Assembly: GCA_013154295.1 (NCBI GenBank)
Contig: JAADCS010000154.1
Coordinates: forward strand, 1-49,168
DNA from: Thermotogae bacterium
GTDB lineage: Bacteria > Hydrothermota > Hydrothermia > LBFQ01
Reading direction: 5' to 3'
DNA length: 49,168 nucleotides
The notes beneath the pieces were generated by a model. The model did not search any database. It worked only from the letters and a program-made list of their open reading frames with translations, and was not told where the DNA came from. The position numbers and the translations under genes were made by a program. Positions 16,093 through 23,133 of this stretch are shown piece by piece; positions within the stretch are counted from its first letter, which is position 1, and every line of letters begins with the position of its first letter.

Positions 16093-16760
16093 AACATTCA
16101 CTACGATCATTCCTAAAAATTCTTGAAGAGGTTTATAATAGCCTTCCAGAGGACGAAGCCCCTATAAAACTTATGGCTAAGGTAAAGAGGCGATCACCCT
16201 TCCATGCCTTGATAACTACCATGTTGAGTGTGCGCTCAAGAGACGGGGTAACGCACCGGGTTGCTGCTCGACTCCTCAAAGAGGCCCCTACACCGGAGGA
16301 TCTATGTAGGATGCCCCTTAAGGAGGTTGAGAAGATTCTGCGACCCCTGGGGTTTTATCGCCAGAAGGCCAGGAACATCAAGGAGGCCGCCTGCCGAATA
16401 ATAAGTGAATACTCCGGCCAAGTGCCCGATACTCTTGAAGAACTTCTAAAGTTCAGGGGCGTAGGTAGGAAGGTAGCCAATATCGTACTTTACAACGCCT
16501 TCGGTAAGCCAGCTGTTGGGGTGGATACGCACGTCTTTCGCATCGTTAAAGATAGATGGGGGCTTTTACCGGATGCCAAAGAGCCGGAGGAGGTTGAACG
16601 GTTTCTGATGGAGAACTTGCCCAAGAACATGTGGGGCAAAGCTAACCGATATATAGTGGCCTTTGGCCAAGCCATATGTAAACCTGTAAGACCTCAGTGT
16701 GACACCTGCCCTCTTAGAAAAGAATGCCCCTATCCACACCGAAGTTCCGATCAGATATGA
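16089..16760 (+). CDS. nth: endonuclease III
   Basis: 223 aa, usual family length, from the GTG at 16089 that overlaps the upstream stop (GTGA). The longer open frame upstream is antisense-frame noise over the PLD gene. Helix-hairpin-helix LLKFRGVGRKVANIVL carries the catalytic Lys and GVDTHVFRIV the catalytic Asp. The C-terminal iron-sulfur loop C-x6-C-x2-C-x5-C is intact (CKPVRPQCDTCPLRKEC). Bifunctional DNA glycosylase/AP lyase for oxidised pyrimidines. Translational coupling to a secreted protein is odd and probably reflects compact gene packing. Confidence 0.95.
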   Translation: MKHSLRSFLKILEEVYNSLPEDEAPIKLMAKVKRRSPFHALITTMLSVRSRDGVTHRVAARLLKEAPTPEDLCRMPLKEVEKILRPLGFYRQKARNIKEAACRIISEYSGQVPDTLEELLKFRGVGRKVANIVLYNAFGKPAVGVDTHVFRIVKDRWGLLPDAKEPEEVERFLMENLPKNMWGKANRYIVAFGQAICKPVRPQCDTCPLRKECPYPHRSSDQI

Positions 16761-16936
16761 AAATACGGCTCCGTGGGTCTCTGCTATATTTTTCAATCTC
16801 GTTTACTCGCGCACCTCTTACTTGGAGGAGAATCGGTTCCCCAAATTTCATCGGCGCAGAGCTAAGAAAGAGAAGGTGGCAAATATCGTACTCAACTACT
16901 GATCAGTCCGCTAAAAGGCAATTGATACATAGCGAG

Positions 16937-17008
16937 AAAGAGAGCCAACGACCACTCCGAGGTCGGGAAAGTAGGGAAAGCCTTATGTCAAACTCCTTGG
17001 CTCTCTTT
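16937..17008. repeat. 72-nt inverted-repeat element, possible structured RNA
   Basis: AAAGAGAGCCAA (16937-16948) and TTGGCTCTCTTT (16997-17008) are perfect 12-nt inverted copies. Directly inside the left arm CGACC (16949-16953) can pair with GGTCG (16961-16965). The remaining ~31 nt of the interior are purine-rich and unpaired. No U-tract and no target-site duplication flank it. It could be a small RNA, a processing stem or a remnant of a MITE-like element. Confidence 0.5.
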
Positions 17009-17199
17009 ACCCTATCTTCTCCCAAGCATCCCATCGCCTATCCAGTGATCTAATACTCTTTTACCACATAATCGTTCTTCCTGGTGTATGACTTTTTAAG
17101 GAAGTAAGGAAGTATGAGATTTTCAAAAAATCTTTCATTCTCTGCAATCTTGGGAAAATTGTTGCAAGTGCGCACAAACAGCTCGCAGTAGATCATGAA

Positions 17200-17243
17200 A
17201 TGGTTTCACTTGGAGGCTATTTGGCCTCACAGTGATACCAGTT
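17200..17243. repeat. 44-bp imperfect palindromic repeat, copy 2
   Basis: Exact match to 12578-12621 in the same orientation, in the non-coding region upstream of rsmE. The flanks beyond the 44 bp differ completely from copy 1, so the unit is sharply bounded. Confidence 0.9.
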
Positions 17244-17379
17244 TAGTGCTGTTAATTTCCCTCCGCCTTCTTCATATCTACCCCCACTCTCTCACTACCA
17301 ATCCCAAACCTTCCCTCAATATACGTTATGGGCTGTTTTGAGGGAGAAATTGTAATGAAAGAGAAACACCTTACCTCCA

Positions 17380-17385
17380 TAGAAT
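17380..17385 (+). promoter_or_regulatory. -10 box before rsmE (leaderless)
   Basis: TAGAAT, 8 nt before the ATG at 17394. It favours this start over in-frame ATGs at 17328 and 17355. Confidence 0.65.
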
Positions 17386-17393
17386 CCCTTCGG

Positions 17394-18104
17394 ATGGATA
17401 GATTCTTTGCTCACATAGAGGATGGAATCGCAGAGATACGGGGTGAGGAGTTTCATCATCTTTACAGAGTACTTCGCCATAAGATAGGCGATAGGGTGCG
17501 GGTTTTCACTGGAAGAAGGGAGTTTATTGCAGAGATAGTGGAAATCGCTACGAAAGATAAGAGGGCAACATTGAAGATCATAGAGGAGCTACCTCCTCTT
17601 TTACCCCCGGTTGAGGTCGTGGTAGCCGTTTCGCCTCCGAAGGGACAGAGGTTTGACGCGCTTTTGGAGAAGCTCGTTGAGGTAGGTGTAAGTGGAATAG
17701 TGCCGATGATCTGTGAGAGAACGGTACGTCGTCCTGCGGAAAAGAAGGATAGATGGGGAAGGATAGTACTATCGGCCGTGAAACAGTCCGGAAGGACAGA
17801 CATACCCACAGTTTATCCTCCGATGAAACTGGAACAGGTCCTACGGGTTTTTGACTCCTACGAAGGTAAGTTTGCAGGGTTAATAGGTAGCCGAACTCCT
17901 ATAGTGGCTATCAATCCCAGAACGCGGAATATCATTCTAATAGGTCCGGAAGGAGACTTTTCACCGAATGAAAAAGAAAAGATAAAAAAGGCAAATTTTA
18001 AAGGAATCTCTTTGGGCCGGATAATACTTCGCGTGGAGACTGCCGCTATAGTTTCAGCTTCCTGTTTGCTCCAGAGAGCATGGTTTAGTGCACTTTCTTC
18101 TTAG
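17394..18104 (+). CDS. rsmE: 16S rRNA m3U1498 methyltransferase RsmE
   Basis: 236 aa from the ATG at 17394 (MDRFFAHIEDG), which matches the family N-terminus better than the upstream starts. An N-terminal PUA-like part (EFHHLYRVLRHKIGDRVRVF) precedes a SPOUT domain with AVSPPKGQRFDALLEKLVEVGV, AVKQSGRTDIP, IILIGPEGDFSPNE and the knot end LGRIILRVETAAIVSAS. GPEGD replaces the usual GPEGG. It methylates N3 of U1498 in 16S rRNA. Its 3' end overlaps the convergent 18085 gene by 20 nt. Confidence 0.94.
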   Translation: MDRFFAHIEDGIAEIRGEEFHHLYRVLRHKIGDRVRVFTGRREFIAEIVEIATKDKRATLKIIEELPPLLPPVEVVVAVSPPKGQRFDALLEKLVEVGVSGIVPMICERTVRRPAEKKDRWGRIVLSAVKQSGRTDIPTVYPPMKLEQVLRVFDSYEGKFAGLIGSRTPIVAINPRTRNIILIGPEGDFSPNEKEKIKKANFKGISLGRIILRVETAAIVSASCLLQRAWFSALSS

Positions 18105-18870
18105 CTCTGGGATGGTCCGGAGCTATGCGTAGTATCTGCTGCCAGATGCGTTGGGCACTCTCGTTGTCCCCTTGCGCTTCTAGGGCTAAAGCCTGTCGCT
18201 CCAACTTGATAAGACGGAGATACTTTTTTGCCATAGAGTTTTTAGGGTTCTGCTTCAGCTCCTTGCGGAGCATCCTTTCAGCTTTGACCAAGTTACCTTC
18301 GCTATAATACACCTTCTTGACCTCTTCTTCGGAGAGGGAGCTTATACGGAGGGTTGGAGTGGTCCCCTTTTTTATATCCGGCTCAACTGTAGGTATACTG
18401 GGCCCCGATTTAGGTTTAGGTGTGGTATTCAGATCTATAGTGCTACTTAGATCTATCGTGGGTACGGTTATGTCTCCCGACCCGGAATTTTTTGTAGCCT
18501 TTTGAGATCTGGAAGTCGGTACGGTTGGAGTGTCAGCCTTTTGAGCGATCATTGGACGAATCGTATCCGCGGTGATCTCGCCAGAGGAGGTATCGGCCCT
18601 CCTCTCTTTCGCTGAAACTTTCGTCCTTGAGGTGGAAAATTCGGAGGAGGAACGTCCCGTGGTTCTTTCTTCCTTTTGAACTATCTCCTGGACCGTACGT
18701 GCCGCCTCTGGGAGTGTTTCGGTGGTTGTATCCGCATCTCCCGCGGTACCGGAAACTTGTTCGGTTATCCGTTGTTGCAATAGGTATATGGCCACACCCA
18801 CCCCTATGCCACCCCCAATAGCTGCTCCCAGTATTACCAGGAGAATGATAAGAACTATACGCCTCACCAC
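18085..18870 (-). CDS. membrane-anchored protein with Ser/Thr-rich linker and C-terminal TPR
   Basis: 261 aa. One N-terminal membrane helix (IVLIILLVILGAAIGGGIGV), then ~130 residues of low-complexity Ser/Thr/Pro-rich linker with KPKSGPSIPTVEPD, then ~80 residues of TPR-like helices (YYSEGNLVKAERMLRKELKQ and RIWQQILRIAPDHPRAKKK). The C-terminal ~75 residues are clearly paralogous to the end of the FHA protein at 44399-46153. TAGAAT lies 4 nt before the first GTG and 7 nt before the second (18867), which may be the true start. Function unknown; likely a periplasm-facing scaffold. Confidence 0.7.
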   Translation of the reverse strand: MVRRIVLIILLVILGAAIGGGIGVGVAIYLLQQRITEQVSGTAGDADTTTETLPEAARTVQEIVQKEERTTGRSSSEFSTSRTKVSAKERRADTSSGEITADTIRPMIAQKADTPTVPTSRSQKATKNSGSGDITVPTIDLSSTIDLNTTPKPKSGPSIPTVEPDIKKGTTPTLRISSLSEEEVKKVYYSEGNLVKAERMLRKELKQNPKNSMAKKYLRLIKLERQALALEAQGDNESAQRIWQQILRIAPDHPRAKKKVH

Positions 18871-18874
18871 CAGT

Positions 18875-18880
18875 ATTCTA
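18875..18880 (-). promoter_or_regulatory. -10 box before the 18085-18870 gene (leaderless)
   Basis: TAGAAT, 4 or 7 nt before two successive GTG codons; the 7-nt spacing fits the window-wide pattern better. Confidence 0.6.
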
Positions 18881-18888
18881 AGGCCGCT

Positions 18889-19746
18889 TTAAAAGTTTGC
18901 TCTCGGTATCATCCAATCTTCAATTTTGTTTGAAAAGTCGGATGTTCCTTTAATGATTTGATCCAACAAACTCTTCTTCTTTTTTCTTTTTATGAACACC
19001 ATCCGCTTTAGTCTGGCTTCTTTTTTGAGCAACTCCAAAGCGTCGTATTTGGTTCCTAACTTATCCACCAACCCCCAACGCAAGGCCTCCTCCGCCGTTA
19101 AGATACGGCCGTCGGCTATCGGGAGAAGATCTTCCACCCTCTTGCCTCGACTCTCGGCCACACGATTCAGGAAAACTTTCCAGATCTCTTTTGCCAACTC
19201 CGTGAGTAAGAGACTGTCTTCCTCCGTACGTTTCCTGAAGGGTTGGGTCAAATCTTTATTTTTGCCCGACTTATATATATCCCAAGAGATACCTACCTTC
19301 TTAGAGAGCTCGGTTATTTCGGGAATGACGATTATAGCCCCTATGGAGCCAGTCAAGGCCGCCGGGTTTGCCACTATCTTATCGGCAGCAGAGGCTATGT
19401 AGTACCCGCCTGATGCCCCCACCGAGTGAATGTAAGCGACTACTTTCTTCCCACGCTTTTGAGCCATTTTGATGAGTTGATACATCGTTTCGCTGGATGC
19501 TGCACTACCACCAGGGCTGTTAATGTAAATAAAAACTGCCTTTATACGGTTAAGTTTGTCGTTTTTTATCTTCTGATACATCCAGTCTGCCAACTTGGGG
19601 ATCTCCTTATCGTCGATGGAAGATTCCAACTCAACGTATAGGGTGTTACCACCCAGCACCTGCATGCGGCTCATGATTCTCAAAACCAACAGACTGCCAC
19701 TCAAGAGGGCAACGAAGACTAAAACCCAAAACCACATGTTACGCAT
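18889..19746 (-). CDS. sppA: signal peptide peptidase SppA-type serine protease (S49)
   Basis: 285 aa, the short single-domain form. N-terminal membrane anchor WFWVLVFVALLSGSLLVL. The S49 fold shows AVFIYINSPGGSAASSETMY, the nucleophile Ser in AYIHSVGASGGYYIASAADK, GSIGAI, and the general-base Lys in YKSGKNKDLTQPF, as in Bacillus SppA. A C-terminal basic segment (IKRKKKKSL) may touch membrane or nucleic acid. It cleaves leftover signal peptides in the membrane. It sits between the TPR membrane protein and an exonuclease, each with its own -10 box. Confidence 0.93.
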   Translation of the reverse strand: MRNMWFWVLVFVALLSGSLLVLRIMSRMQVLGGNTLYVELESSIDDKEIPKLADWMYQKIKNDKLNRIKAVFIYINSPGGSAASSETMYQLIKMAQKRGKKVVAYIHSVGASGGYYIASAADKIVANPAALTGSIGAIIVIPEITELSKKVGISWDIYKSGKNKDLTQPFRKRTEEDSLLLTELAKEIWKVFLNRVAESRGKRVEDLLPIADGRILTAEEALRWGLVDKLGTKYDALELLKKEARLKRMVFIKRKKKKSLLDQIIKGTSDFSNKIEDWMIPRANF

Positions 19747-19752
19747 CCGGTT

Positions 19753-19758
19753 ATTTTA
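19753..19758 (-). promoter_or_regulatory. -10 box before sppA (leaderless)
   Basis: TAAAAT in the context CCGTAAAATAACC, 6 nt before the ATG at 19746. Confidence 0.7.
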
Positions 19759-19766
19759 CGGAAGTT

Positions 19767-20543
19767 TTAGAAGGAGTAATCATCTATCATAGGACCAAAT
19801 GTACGCAGTATTCTATCATAGACTTGGACCGTTGCCCACACATCAAGGCAGTTGTAAAGTGCTATATCTTCATACCGTCTGGCGTTGAAGTATGCGTCAA
19901 CATCTTTGCCTTCCATATCTTTCTTAGGGGAGGGAATACCCATCCTTCTGCATACGAAATCCAAGGAAGCGAACCGCGTTACACCGTGGAAGGCCAAAAC
20001 ATCCATTATATCAAAGTGTTCACGGTACTTGAAGCGATTTTTTATGAGGTAGCGACTTATGGGAACGTTAAGTATTAAAGATCGGTGCATGAGAAAAGGG
20101 AGGTCAAATCTCCTTCCGTTGAAGGTAACTATCCTCCCTCTCACTTTCCCAAAGATATGCCAAACTTCTCGTAGTATGCGCTGTTCCATCTCATCCGTAC
20201 CTCTTGTGAGGTCGTAGGCTACAAAATCCACGTTGTATTCCTCGCTAGCTATGCGAAGAGGTTCAGAGCGTAGTTCTTCCCTTTCGGATAGATACAGAAC
20301 CTTACATTTGACTAATTTGGCACCGTTTTTCTTCCTCTCTACGACCCCGAGGGCAACACTGGCTATATGCCCGGTGAAACCCCAAAGGGGGAGTTGTCTT
20401 TCCACCTTCTGTCTGTACCTCTCTCGCTCCTCTTCATCCAACAGATCCTCTTTACGGTATAGGTACGAGAGTTCCTCTTCACTTAAGGGAGATCTAACCG
20501 TTTCTATGTCTACAACCAAATCCCCCACAGGCCTACCGTTCAT
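19767..20543 (-). CDS. DEDDy-type 3'-5' exonuclease (RNase H-like)
   Basis: 258 aa. Exo I acidic pair in LVVDIETVRSP; Exo II Asp in IVTFNGRRFDLPFLMHRS; Exo III Y-x3-D in DIALYNCLDVWATVQVYD. The layout matches the PolB-like predicted exonuclease family rather than RNase D, since no HRDC domain follows. It degrades DNA or RNA from the 3' end with two metal ions; its polymer preference cannot be told. TAAAAT lies 8 nt before the ATG. Confidence 0.85.
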   Translation of the reverse strand: MNGRPVGDLVVDIETVRSPLSEEELSYLYRKEDLLDEEERERYRQKVERQLPLWGFTGHIASVALGVVERKKNGAKLVKCKVLYLSEREELRSEPLRIASEEYNVDFVAYDLTRGTDEMEQRILREVWHIFGKVRGRIVTFNGRRFDLPFLMHRSLILNVPISRYLIKNRFKYREHFDIMDVLAFHGVTRFASLDFVCRRMGIPSPKKDMEGKDVDAYFNARRYEDIALYNCLDVWATVQVYDRILRTFGPMIDDYSF

Positions 20544-20551
20544 TTCGGTGT

Positions 20552-20557
20552 ATTTTA
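20552..20557 (-). promoter_or_regulatory. -10 box before the DEDDy exonuclease gene (leaderless)
   Basis: TAAAAT in the context GCGTAAAATACACC, 8 nt before the ATG at 20543. Confidence 0.7.
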
Positions 20558-20670
20558 CGCCTGTATCGTTGCTAAAGGGGATTCATAAAACTCACATTAA
20601 AAATCCATGGATTTTGATCGGGAGATCATTTTTGGATTTGCATCCATGGTTTTGCTTCCTTTTAGAGTCC

Positions 20671-20837
20671 CGTACGGTGGGAACTTTGGTTTTGGGAGGA
20701 GGTGTGCGAAGTGGATAGCTCACATAGGGGTTCTCAAGTTTTTCCAGGAGAAGGGTATTGAGTTTGATTTAGTGGTGGGTTGTAGCATGGGGGTCATAGC
20801 TGAAGGATCGTACGCAGTCAGTTATGAAGGTATTTGA
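20671..20837 (+). pseudogene. patatin-like phospholipase remnant (frameshifted, truncated)
   Basis: One frame reads TLVLGGGVRSG then stops; the next frame continues AHIGVLKFFQEKGIEFDLVV, then GCSMGVIAEGSYA and a stop. Joined, this is the patatin start: oxyanion hole GGGxRG, AHIGVLK, and nucleophile elbow G-x-S-x-G. The shift falls near 20713, where one base (GGAT-AGCT) seems missing. Nothing of the rest of the ~250-residue domain was found downstream, and no start codon precedes it. The remaining ~180 nt to the next promoter hold nothing recognised. Confidence 0.8.
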
Positions 20838-21020
20838 TCAGAATCCCTATTTTCCTGCAAGTATCTATCTATATTTCCCTTGAAGACGGCTTTTAAAATC
20901 AGCGAAGTTTATGGGTATAAATCAGAGAAGAGGGGATAAATTCCATCTAACGAGTATGAAATGATCGCATGGGAATTTCCAGCCTGCATGTAATTAACAA
21001 AACCAAAACTTTTCCGGTCG

Positions 21021-21026
21021 TATAAT
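21021..21026 (+). promoter_or_regulatory. -10 box before the 21035 secreted protein gene (leaderless)
   Basis: TATAAT in the context GTCGTATAATTCC, 8 nt before the ATG. Confidence 0.75.
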
Positions 21027-21034
21027 TCCGGGGT

Positions 21035-22951
21035 ATGTTGCTGGCACTTCTTTCTATACCTTTGCTTTATGAGGATTTTGAGAGTTCCACCTTTCCTCCC
21101 ACTAGGTGGGACAGCACTTATACCAACTACTACATCCGTTGGCAGAGACGCACCAGCGGTGTCATATTCGGTTCGGGCTCGGCTGGTATCATAACCGGTA
21201 AAAGTTCCTATACAGACACCGGAACCGCCACTCTCATAACACCCCCTGTCGAATACGTATCCTTGGACAGCTTGGTCTTTTACTATAAGTTCCCTGGTAC
21301 CCAACCTCCCTTCGCCGAGGCCGGTGATACCATCTTTTTGGATTACTCGCTCGATGGTGGAACCACATGGATCACCATATGGTTCATAGACAGCGCCAAC
21401 GCCATAATCAACGCACCGGTCCGCATATCCTTACCCTTGAGCAGCTTAAGCGGTCCTGACACCCTTCTCCTCCGCTGGAGGTTCGTGGATCAATCCACGA
21501 GCACCATAAGCCAGAACCGTTACTTCCTCGTAGATTCCGTAGTTATCTTCGGTACCCCTATAGGGAACGCTCCCCCCATCGTTACTTTGGTTGCCTTGGA
21601 TCCCCTCTTCCCGGATACTAACGTGGATGTGACCGTATCCTTTACGGCAACCGACTCCGACGGTTCGATAGCGGCAGCCTACGTTCTGTACTCCTTTGAC
21701 GGGAGCACCTACAACGTTATTCCTGCTACACCTGCCGCCGGTGATACCTTTGTGGCGACCATACCAGCCCGTGGTAGTTACGGGAAAGTATACTACGGAG
21801 CGGCAGCTATAGACGATGTGGGCGATACTTCGGCTTCAACTCTCGCATACTACATAGCGGGCTTTTTGAGGGTCCATGAGGTCAGAACTTTAGGCCTAGG
21901 AGATACCGCTCAAACCAAGGTGGTGATAGTTGGTGAAATAGGTAGCGCCATCTATGCCCAGGATAGCACAGAACCCGTCTCCGGCGTTAGCAGTGGGATA
22001 GTCATATACAGCAGCAGTGTGGCTTCAGCCGTGGATACCGGGTACGTTATCCTTATAAGGGGTGAGCTAACCGAATACCGCAACCTATTCGAAATTTCCC
22101 CTGCCCACGCTTTTCAGGTGGTTGATAGTGGGCCGGTATATCCTCCCGCCTATATAAGTACGGCCGAAATGAACGAGAGTTATGAAGGAATGTTGGTTGC
22201 CATAAGGGGTTTTACATGGGTAGCCTATCCGGGTACCTTCGCCGCCAATACTAACTACGATATACAGGATGGAAGTGGTACGGGTGTTCTAAGAGTGTCC
22301 AGCGCCACCGACTTAGACGGCAATCCCGCTCCCGACGGCATCCTTGAGGTTTGGGGAGTTTTGGGACAGTACAACACTACCTATCAGCTCTACCCCAGGT
22401 ACATAAACGATTTCTCCCCCTATCTGGAAACCATATCCATAACTCCCAACCCACCCGTGTCCGGATCGTTGGCGATAGTATCCGCTCGTGTGTACGACTT
22501 CGATGGCCTGGGACCCATTACACTCCATTATTCCACCGACACCACCTCCGGTTATACGACTGTGACCGCCGACAGCATAACAACCGACTCTATTGCATAC
22601 TTTACCATAGCTTCCGTACCCTCCGGAGATACCCTTTACCTGAAGGTTGAGGCCCACGACTCTCGCTCCCGTATAACCTTCAGTTTTCTCCAGAGGTTCC
22701 CTATAGACGTCGGCGTAACTGTATCCGAAAGACCCTCCGAAGGGGAGTATATAAACGTACGTACGATAGCCGGTGGTCTCTTTTTGGAATGGAACCTCTC
22801 CACTGGGAAACTCCTACGTATTTACGGACCGAGTGGTAGACTGTACAAGATAGTGGAGATCTCTGGAAAGGGAAGCAGAAGAATCTCGCTTCCGCGCGGA
22901 ATCTTCTTCCTGAAAAACGACCGTGAGGTGGAAAAGGTCGTGATAAGGTAA
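21035..22951 (+). CDS. large secreted multidomain protein with type IX-like sorting tail
   Basis: 638 aa. A short hydrophobic N-terminus (MLLALLSIPLL) precedes a choice-of-anchor/MAM-like domain (YEDFESSTFPPTRWDS, residues ~12-175). Next are an Ig/fibronectin-like domain (PPIVTLVALDPLFPDTNVDV, ~180-275), an OB-fold like that of the 14338 protein (VVIVGEIGSAIYAQDS, ~285-460), and a second Ig-like domain (ISITPNPPVSGSLAIVSARV, ~465-560). The tail RIYGPSGRLYK ... GIFFLKNDREVEKVVIR matches the sorting motif. Few Cys or Lys, rich in Thr/Ser/Asp, as expected for a cell-surface adhesin. No catalytic site was recognised. A strong terminator follows. Confidence 0.82.
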   Translation: MLLALLSIPLLYEDFESSTFPPTRWDSTYTNYYIRWQRRTSGVIFGSGSAGIITGKSSYTDTGTATLITPPVEYVSLDSLVFYYKFPGTQPPFAEAGDTIFLDYSLDGGTTWITIWFIDSANAIINAPVRISLPLSSLSGPDTLLLRWRFVDQSTSTISQNRYFLVDSVVIFGTPIGNAPPIVTLVALDPLFPDTNVDVTVSFTATDSDGSIAAAYVLYSFDGSTYNVIPATPAAGDTFVATIPARGSYGKVYYGAAAIDDVGDTSASTLAYYIAGFLRVHEVRTLGLGDTAQTKVVIVGEIGSAIYAQDSTEPVSGVSSGIVIYSSSVASAVDTGYVILIRGELTEYRNLFEISPAHAFQVVDSGPVYPPAYISTAEMNESYEGMLVAIRGFTWVAYPGTFAANTNYDIQDGSGTGVLRVSSATDLDGNPAPDGILEVWGVLGQYNTTYQLYPRYINDFSPYLETISITPNPPVSGSLAIVSARVYDFDGLGPITLHYSTDTTSGYTTVTADSITTDSIAYFTIASVPSGDTLYLKVEAHDSRSRITFSFLQRFPIDVGVTVSERPSEGEYINVRTIAGGLFLEWNLSTGKLLRIYGPSGRLYKIVEISGKGSRRISLPRGIFFLKNDREVEKVVIR

Positions 22952-22969
22952 TGCTACGTCAACGGAAGG

Positions 22970-22996
22970 GAGGGGGGCTTAAAGCCCCCCTCTTTT
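22970..22996 (+). terminator. intrinsic terminator after the 21035 gene
   Basis: GAGGGGGGC and GCCCCCCTC pair (9 bp) around TTAAA, followed by TTTT. This is the clearest rho-independent terminator in the window. It also lies just beyond the 3' end of the convergent tRNA-His. Confidence 0.9.
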
Positions 22997-23001
22997 AAAT
23001 G

Positions 23002-23076
23002 GGCGGCCGACGGGACTCGAACCCGCGACCTCCAGAGCCACAGTCTGGCGCTCTAACCACCTGAGCTACGGCCGCC
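23002..23076 (-). tRNA. tRNA-His (GTG)
   Basis: The minus strand folds into a standard cloverleaf with acceptor GCGGCCG/CGGCCGC, D arm GCTCAGGTGGTTAGAGC, anticodon arm CCAGA-CTGTGGC-TCTGG with anticodon GTG, and T loop TTCGAGT. An encoded extra G (G-1) pairs with discriminator C73, the tRNA-His identity pair. CCA is not encoded. Confidence 0.96.
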
Positions 23077-23088
23077 AGATGAGTGTGT

Positions 23089-23094
23089 ATTTTA
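23089..23094 (-). promoter_or_regulatory. tRNA-His promoter -10 box
   Basis: TAAAAT, 12 nt before the tRNA 5' end, in the context CCCTTAAAATACAC also seen before tRNA-Leu (CCCTTAAAATACCA). Confidence 0.75.
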
Positions 23095-23120
23095 AGGGGG
23101 AACAGAGGAGCCTTCGGGGT

Positions 23121-23126
23121 TAGAAT
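23121..23126 (+). promoter_or_regulatory. -10 box before tnaA (leaderless)
   Basis: TAGAAT, 7 nt before the ATG at 23134. An upstream in-frame ATG at 23125 overlaps the box itself and is therefore unlikely to be the start. Confidence 0.7.
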
Positions 23127-23133
23127 GGATCCT

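Larger units (their letters stand above)
16761..17379. other. gene-poor stretch with structured elements
   Basis: About 620 nt between nth and rsmE. It holds a 12-bp perfect inverted repeat (16937-17008) and the second 44-bp palindrome (17200-17243). Short frames are present but none is family-like, and codon use looks random. A decayed gene or an unannotated RNA is possible. No terminator with a clear U-tract was seen after nth. Confidence 0.55.

Noticed and set aside
16469-16892. Short duplication of an nth segment downstream of the gene
   Set aside because: Positions 16469-16489 and 16872-16892 match at 19 of 21 bases, but the similarity stops sharply on both sides and encodes no further helix-hairpin-helix sequence. 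Chance or a trivial copy is as likely.
12578-17243. 44-bp repeats as target-site duplications of a mobile element
   Set aside because: They are far too long and too palindromic for a target-site duplication, and the interior has housekeeping nth and no transposase or integrase.
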